Source of the DNA: Thermoplasmata archaeon
GTDB taxonomy: Archaea > Thermoplasmatota > E2 > DHVEG-1 > B18-G2
Reading direction: 5' to 3'
Assembly (NCBI GenBank): GCA_021161685.1
Contig: JAGHAD010000100.1
Location: forward strand, 1 to 10,809
Length of the DNA stretch: 10,809 nt
A program made the translations under genes and the position numbers. The notes beneath the pieces are model-generated. The model searched no databases and was not told the DNA's origin. It saw nothing but the letters and a program-made list of their open reading frames with translations. The number at the start of each line of letters is the position of its first letter. The stretch's first letter is position 1. This document shows, piece by piece, positions 7,232-10,809 of the stretch.

Positions 7232-8774
7232 TGCGGCAATTCTACTGATATTTTCCAATCCTAGCCTCGCTGAAGATGTATTTGATTTCTATTTGCATGC
7301 AAGCGAGAGCAATATATTGCTGAATTTGGAAGAGAATGTCACCGTTACCATCTTTGTAAACCTTACAAAGGGCGTTCCCACCAACGTAACGCTCGACGGA
7401 TGCTGGATGGGAGAAGTTCCCGAAGCGAAAGTAAACATAACACCATCTAAAGGGATGGTACCATTTACCGCAAAGATTTTCTTTTCCGCGTTCCACAAGA
7501 CGGGGAAATTTATTTACATGATAAAATGCTCTGGAGGAGGAGTTACTCGCTATCTGAATCTAACCCTTTTTGTAACGGATCTTAACATAGATTTCTCCAT
7601 AAACAAGTACAGTTTTTCAAAGGGAGAAGAAATCCATATCTCTGGCAAAGTTTCACAGGACTATGTAAAGGAAGTTAACCTGAATATTTCTTGCGGAGAT
7701 TGGTACAGGTTCCTAAATCTCCCGGTCAAAAATAGATCCTTTGAATTTTGGTACAACATTTCTTTTGGAGATCCTGATGGAAAGTGGTCAGTAAAGGTTG
7801 GTTCAATGGATAGAAGGGGGATTCTCGTAGAGAAAGAGAAGGATATAAACGTGAGCAATCCTCCAGATGTAGTTCGCTACAAGGTGATTTTCCTTTCTCC
7901 TCCAAAGGGAGCAGTGTACTTTAGAGGAGAAACCATTGACATCTGTGCTTTTGTAAGTGATGCTGGAAAAGGTGTGAAAGGTGCATCTACCAATTGTGTT
8001 CTTCCTTCATTGAATAGAATCAATCTAACGGAAACTAAAGCTGGATATTACAGAGCTTCTTATACCATTCCATGGAACTGTAAAACGGGGAAATGGTTCT
8101 TATCCGTTGAAAGCATAAGCGATTCTTTCGCGGGAGGAAGAAGCACTTATATCTTCGTAAAGCCTGCCAAGCTTAAAATAGAAATTGTAAAACCTTCTGA
8201 TAAGGTGAGTGGGGAAACAGAAATTCTAGTAAGTTTACACTACCCGGATGGTAGTATTGTGGAGAACGCAAGTGTGAAAGCGATAAGCGCAAATGGTTGC
8301 ACTTGGCTTTCATATGCAGGGAACGGAACTTACAAGGGATCACTTGAACTTGGAAACGGAGAGAAGTACATGAAGGTGGAGATCTACGCTGTCGATACCT
8401 ATGGTAATAGCGCAACCCTCAGCAAGATTTTCTACGTAATACATGGAAAAACTTACCGTTTCGATTTCCTTAGCGTATCAATCATTTCCTTAATTTCCGT
8501 ACTCGCACTTGTTTCTTTATACTGGGCAAGAAGGATATACTCGATCAGACATCTACAGGATATTCAAAGAGAACTCGATGAGGTTAGAAGGTTGCAGAAG
8601 GAAACGGTCATAAGGTACTACAGGGAAGGTTCTATATCCAGGAAAACTTACGATGCCCTTATGCAGGAATACACAAAGATACATGATAAGTTAATGAATG
8701 AGTACGCCGAACTTCTGGCAAAGATGAAGAAGAAAGCCTACAAGGGCATAGCCAAAGGAGGATTATCCGGATAA
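7206..8774 (+). CDS. Membrane-anchored surface protein, short paralogue of the giant protein
   Basis: This 522-residue exported protein has a signal peptide (MVKRTILASAAILLIFSNPSLA, cleavage probable before EDVFDF). It then has an Ig-like domain with CWMGEVPE in place of the paralogue's WIGD (about 25-122), a second sandwich (about 123-215), a third starting RYKVIFLSPP (about 220-320), a fourth (about 322-412, LHYPDG to VDTYGN), a single membrane helix (about 419-442) and a basic cytoplasmic tail with IRYYREGSISRKTYDAL. Each domain has its counterpart, in the same order, in the C-terminal half of the giant protein, so the two arose by duplication; DUF2341 and the fibronectin-like repeats are absent here. 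Twelve N-x-S/T sequons precede the membrane helix, suggesting glycosylation. Topology is outside for the domains and inside for the tail. Its 3' end overlaps the convergent KaiC-like gene by 37 bases. Function is unknown; a surface-layer-associated, adhesive or sensory role is possible. Confidence 0.88.
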   Translation: MVKRTILASAAILLIFSNPSLAEDVFDFYLHASESNILLNLEENVTVTIFVNLTKGVPTNVTLDGCWMGEVPEAKVNITPSKGMVPFTAKIFFSAFHKTGKFIYMIKCSGGGVTRYLNLTLFVTDLNIDFSINKYSFSKGEEIHISGKVSQDYVKEVNLNISCGDWYRFLNLPVKNRSFEFWYNISFGDPDGKWSVKVGSMDRRGILVEKEKDINVSNPPDVVRYKVIFLSPPKGAVYFRGETIDICAFVSDAGKGVKGASTNCVLPSLNRINLTETKAGYYRASYTIPWNCKTGKWFLSVESISDSFAGGRSTYIFVKPAKLKIEIVKPSDKVSGETEILVSLHYPDGSIVENASVKAISANGCTWLSYAGNGTYKGSLELGNGEKYMKVEIYAVDTYGNSATLSKIFYVIHGKTYRFDFLSVSIISLISVLALVSLYWARRIYSIRHLQDIQRELDEVRRLQKETVIRYYREGSISRKTYDALMQEYTKIHDKLMNEYAELLAKMKKKAYKGIAKGGLSG

Positions 8775-9775
8775 ACCACGATACCTTTATCTGTTATCTC
8801 CATCGGGACGATTCTCCTCGCATGAGATGTTCCTCTCAATTTGTAAATCTCTACACCCCTGATTCTTTCCGTTTTGCCTGCAAAGTTGTAAAAAACGATG
8901 ATGCCATCTGCAAGAAATTCCTCGACACCCGTCTCAGAAAACCTCTTTGGAGCCTCCAAGGATTCCGATATTATGAAGGTCGTTAGGTTGAGCCTTTCAA
9001 AGTATCTAAAAAGCTGTTCGATGTAGATTCGATACTGTCTTCTTGTTCCGGAGAAAGCCGTTTCTACCGCAGATATTGAATCCAAAGCTAGCAAGAATGC
9101 GTTGAAATCCTCCGGTATGAAATCCAAAACAACATCTATCTTTATTGGTAACGTTCCACTAGCCTCTTCAAGCAAAGCCTCGATGGATCTCGCAAGCTGT
9201 ACGGGCTGTATTCTTTTCAAAGAAATCCTTCCCCCTCCACTTGCCCTAAGCAATATTTCATGCTCGGTTCTGCTTATTTCCTTTACATTGAAGCCAAAGG
9301 AAAGCATGTGCTCCTTTAACCTTTCTGGTCTCTCTTCCATCGATAGATAAACACAATCCTTACCTCTCGATGCCGCATTGTAAAGAGTTTGGAGACAGAA
9401 AATGGTTTTACCACTGCCCGGTCCACCAGCTACAATGATATTTGATCCAGCAGGAATACCTCTTTTTAACAATTTATCAAATCCAGGTATTCCAGTCAGC
9501 ACCCATTTGTCTTCATCTTTTATTTCCCTTGTCACAGGTTCTGGTTCCCTTAGCTTAACGGTTGGCAGAGTTTCTTCCGTTTCTTCGATATCCTTTAAAG
9601 GGCTATAGAGTCCACCGCTTAATTTCGGTGCATCATCATCAACCCTCTCTATCATCTTATCTATCTCTTCTAGAAAATTTTCTCTTTCCTTGAAAAAGTC
9701 AAATGCTCCAAACAAGTTCAAGATATTCAGTCGCAACGCATCAATGAGCTTCCAACTGCACCCCATCCTCTCCAT
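8738..9775 (-). CDS. Single-domain KaiC-family ATPase with N-terminal extension
   Basis: This protein (345 residues from the ATG at 9775) is a cytosolic RecA/RadA-fold ATPase of the archaeal KaiC-like group. The KaiC domain starts at LTGIPGFDKLLKRGIPAGS and has Walker A GGPGSGKT (about 117-124), the paired glutamates in SMEERPERL (about 146-147) that act in catalysis in KaiC, a Walker B strand LLALDSIS (about 228-235), and the C-terminal KLRGTSHARRIVPMEIT stretch typical of the family. Residues 1-95 are a predominantly helical, acidic extension I do not recognise. Archaeal KaiC homologues are mostly of unknown role; FlaH/ArlH in the archaellum motor is one known relative, but no archaellum genes are here. 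The ATG at 9775 is preferred over an in-frame TTG at 9829 because it sits about 24 bases from the TATA-like box at 9793-9807, which fits a leaderless transcript. It is flanked by membrane-anchored surface proteins on both sides, hinting at a joint function. Confidence 0.9.
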   Translation of the reverse strand: MERMGCSWKLIDALRLNILNLFGAFDFFKERENFLEEIDKMIERVDDDAPKLSGGLYSPLKDIEETEETLPTVKLREPEPVTREIKDEDKWVLTGIPGFDKLLKRGIPAGSNIIVAGGPGSGKTIFCLQTLYNAASRGKDCVYLSMEERPERLKEHMLSFGFNVKEISRTEHEILLRASGGGRISLKRIQPVQLARSIEALLEEASGTLPIKIDVVLDFIPEDFNAFLLALDSISAVETAFSGTRRQYRIYIEQLFRYFERLNLTTFIISESLEAPKRFSETGVEEFLADGIIVFYNFAGKTERIRGVEIYKLRGTSHARRIVPMEITDKGIVVYPDNPPLAMPL

Positions 9776-9792
9776 TTTGAATGTTCTTTGCT

Positions 9793-9807
9793 CTAATAAA
9801 AGTTTTT
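9793..9807 (-). promoter_or_regulatory. BRE/TATA-like box of the KaiC-like gene
   Basis: On the minus strand this reads AAAAACTTTTATTAG, similar in form to the boxes at 36-50 and 2850-2863. It is centred about 24 bases from the ATG at 9775, so the message would begin at or next to the start codon. It lies within the coding stretch that a TTG start at 9829 would require, which argues against that start. Confidence 0.45.
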
Positions 9808-9825
9808 CTTCTGAGATTACCAACT

Positions 9826-9844
9826 CCAAAAACGATAAATATGG
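9826..9844 (+). promoter_or_regulatory. BRE/TATA-like box of the right-edge surface protein gene
   Basis: CCAAAAACG followed by ATAAATATGG is a plausible BRE plus TATA core. Transcription would begin about 25 bases further on, near 9863-9866, at or just before the candidate start codons. Together with the minus-strand box at 9793-9807 it forms a compact divergent promoter region of less than 100 bases. Confidence 0.45.
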
Positions 9845-9871
9845 CCTGTACCATAAGGTTGGATGGATGGG

Positions 9872-10809
9872 ATGTTCAGAACATTACTATTCTTAACTAT
9901 TGTATTTCTTCCCACTCTAGCTTCACTTGTCGAAGCAAAGGAGCTTCAGGTGTGGGCGGTAGATAGAAACTTTATGCTCATAGATGAAGTGTACGAGGGA
10001 GAAGAGTTCGGTGTTTACGTAACTGATGCAGATGATCCAAGGCATTATCCCCTGGCAAACCTCACGATAGAATTCAATGGTGAAGAGTTCTATGTGAGTG
10101 AAGATAATCCTTCCACATTTCCTATATGCTACCTGCAGGCGCCGGAAGTTGCGGAGAATAAAATCATGAAGATTGTTGCCAAAAAAGAGGGGTATGAAGA
10201 TGGGATTAGGGAAATTATGATCGTTAATAAGAAAAAGTTGTTGATTAATTTGCTTTCCTCTGTAAAAAGTGGAGAAAAACTTAACGTTCTGGTTGAAGAC
10301 GAGAATGGAGAAGCTGTACCTGGTGTAAACGTTAAGTTGGTAATGGATGGAAAAGAAGTTTACAGTACATATACGAACAAATATGGTCTAGCTACCTTGC
10401 CAATTCCTGAAGTTGAAGAAAACAAAAAATTTCTCATTGTCGCATCAAAAGCTAATTACAAGTCTGTAAAAGTAGAGGGAGAAATAAAATGTAGCTCAAG
10501 CGCATTTCATCTTCCTTCCTATGTCCTTCCTGTTTTAGGTATAATCGGGATAGCCATTTTTATCTTTGCTGGTGTTATAAAATATGTGAAAAGGGGAGAA
10601 GAGTTTTCTAAAAGAAAGGGGCATGAAGTGAGAAAAATTTCGGGCTTTACTCAAAAAAGAGGCGTAAAAATAGAGGAGATAGTCGTTCGCAAACCTGAAA
10701 AGCGGGTGAGCAGTAAACCAACAAAATACCATAGACCTTACAAGATTGGCAAAACTGGAATGCGACCAGAAGAATGGATTCTGGGAGAAAATTCCGTCAT
10801 AGCAAAAAT
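9872..10809 (+). CDS. Secreted single-span membrane protein with long basic cytoplasmic tail, partial at right edge
   Basis: The frame is open from 9872 to the end of the window (312 codons, no stop), so the C-terminus is missing. It starts with a signal peptide (MFRTLLFLTIVFLPTLASLVEA). About 190 residues of beta-rich ectodomain follow, including a segment VLVEDENGEAVPGVNVKLV to TNKYGLATLPIP (about 143-180) that resembles the carboxypeptidase-regulatory/Ig-like sandwich found in surface proteins. A membrane helix lies at about 216-238 (YVLPVLGIIGIAIFIFAGVI), then a lysine/arginine-rich cytoplasmic tail of at least 70 residues ending, as far as seen, in RPEEWILGENSV. An in-frame ATG at 9863 is an alternative start and neither has a clear Shine-Dalgarno; 9872 is preferred because it gives the more usual signal peptide. 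The architecture echoes the two paralogues to the left but the sequence is not evidently homologous, and the tail is different. It is divergent from the KaiC-like gene. Function unknown. Confidence 0.85.
   Translation, partial: MFRTLLFLTIVFLPTLASLVEAKELQVWAVDRNFMLIDEVYEGEEFGVYVTDADDPRHYPLANLTIEFNGEEFYVSEDNPSTFPICYLQAPEVAENKIMKIVAKKEGYEDGIREIMIVNKKKLLINLLSSVKSGEKLNVLVEDENGEAVPGVNVKLVMDGKEVYSTYTNKYGLATLPIPEVEENKKFLIVASKANYKSVKVEGEIKCSSSAFHLPSYVLPVLGIIGIAIFIFAGVIKYVKRGEEFSKRKGHEVRKISGFTQKRGVKIEEIVVRKPEKRVSSKPTKYHRPYKIGKTGMRPEEWILGENSVIAK

Noticed and set aside
9776-9829. TTG start at 9829 for the KaiC-like protein, adding 18 residues.
   Set aside because: There is no Shine-Dalgarno upstream, and a TATA-like box lies inside the added stretch at the right distance for the ATG at 9775.
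1-10809. CRISPR arrays, tRNA or rRNA genes, insertion sequences and attachment sites.
   Set aside because: I saw no regularly spaced direct repeats, no tRNA-like or rRNA sequence, no transposase or integrase frame and no long terminal inverted repeats.

Overview
The window reads as archaeal chromosome. The strongest evidence is an intact ABCE1/Rli1-type recycling ATPase, found only in archaea and eukaryotes. Supporting evidence is an archaeal-type KaiC-family ATPase, BRE/TATA-like boxes about 25 bases ahead of several gene starts, and large secreted proteins anchored by a single C-terminal membrane segment. Frequent AGA/AGG arginine and ATA isoleucine codons would suit a thermophile, but I computed no composition. 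I cannot name the lineage; a euryarchaeal relative is a guess.

Left part (1-2600): an AT-rich leader with two TATA-like boxes and overlapping inverted repeats precedes a TrkA/RCK potassium-regulatory protein (169-828, +). It converges, with 5 bases between stop codons, on the ABCE1 gene (834-2600, -).

Middle (2601-8774): the spacer upstream of ABCE1 holds an orphan DUF2341 fragment (about 2638-2829). A TATA-like box at 2850-2863 then starts a run of surface-protein genes on the + strand. The first is a very large multidomain protein (signal peptide, DUF2341, a repeated beta-rich region, two fibronectin-III-like repeats, Ig-like domains). It is broken by a -1 frame discontinuity near 6330-6345 and continues as a second frame (6386-7231) carrying its last ectodomains, membrane anchor and cytoplasmic tail. 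The next gene (7206-8774), with a strong ribosome binding site and a 26-base overlap, is a shorter paralogue matching the C-terminal half of the giant protein domain by domain, including the same SHOCT-like tail.

Right part (8738-10809): a single-domain KaiC-like ATPase with a roughly 95-residue N-terminal extension runs on the minus strand, and its 3' end overlaps the 3' end of the surface paralogue by 37 bases. It is divergent from a third secreted, single-membrane-span protein (9872 to beyond the right edge) with a long basic cytoplasmic tail.

Taken together, 2934-10809 looks like a cell-surface locus: three proteins with exported beta-sandwich ectodomains and cytoplasmic tails surround a cytosolic KaiC-type ATPase. 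A functional link between the ATPase and the tails is an inference from position only. No RNA genes, CRISPR arrays, transposases or integrase sites were seen, and no gene-free stretch exceeds about 330 bases.
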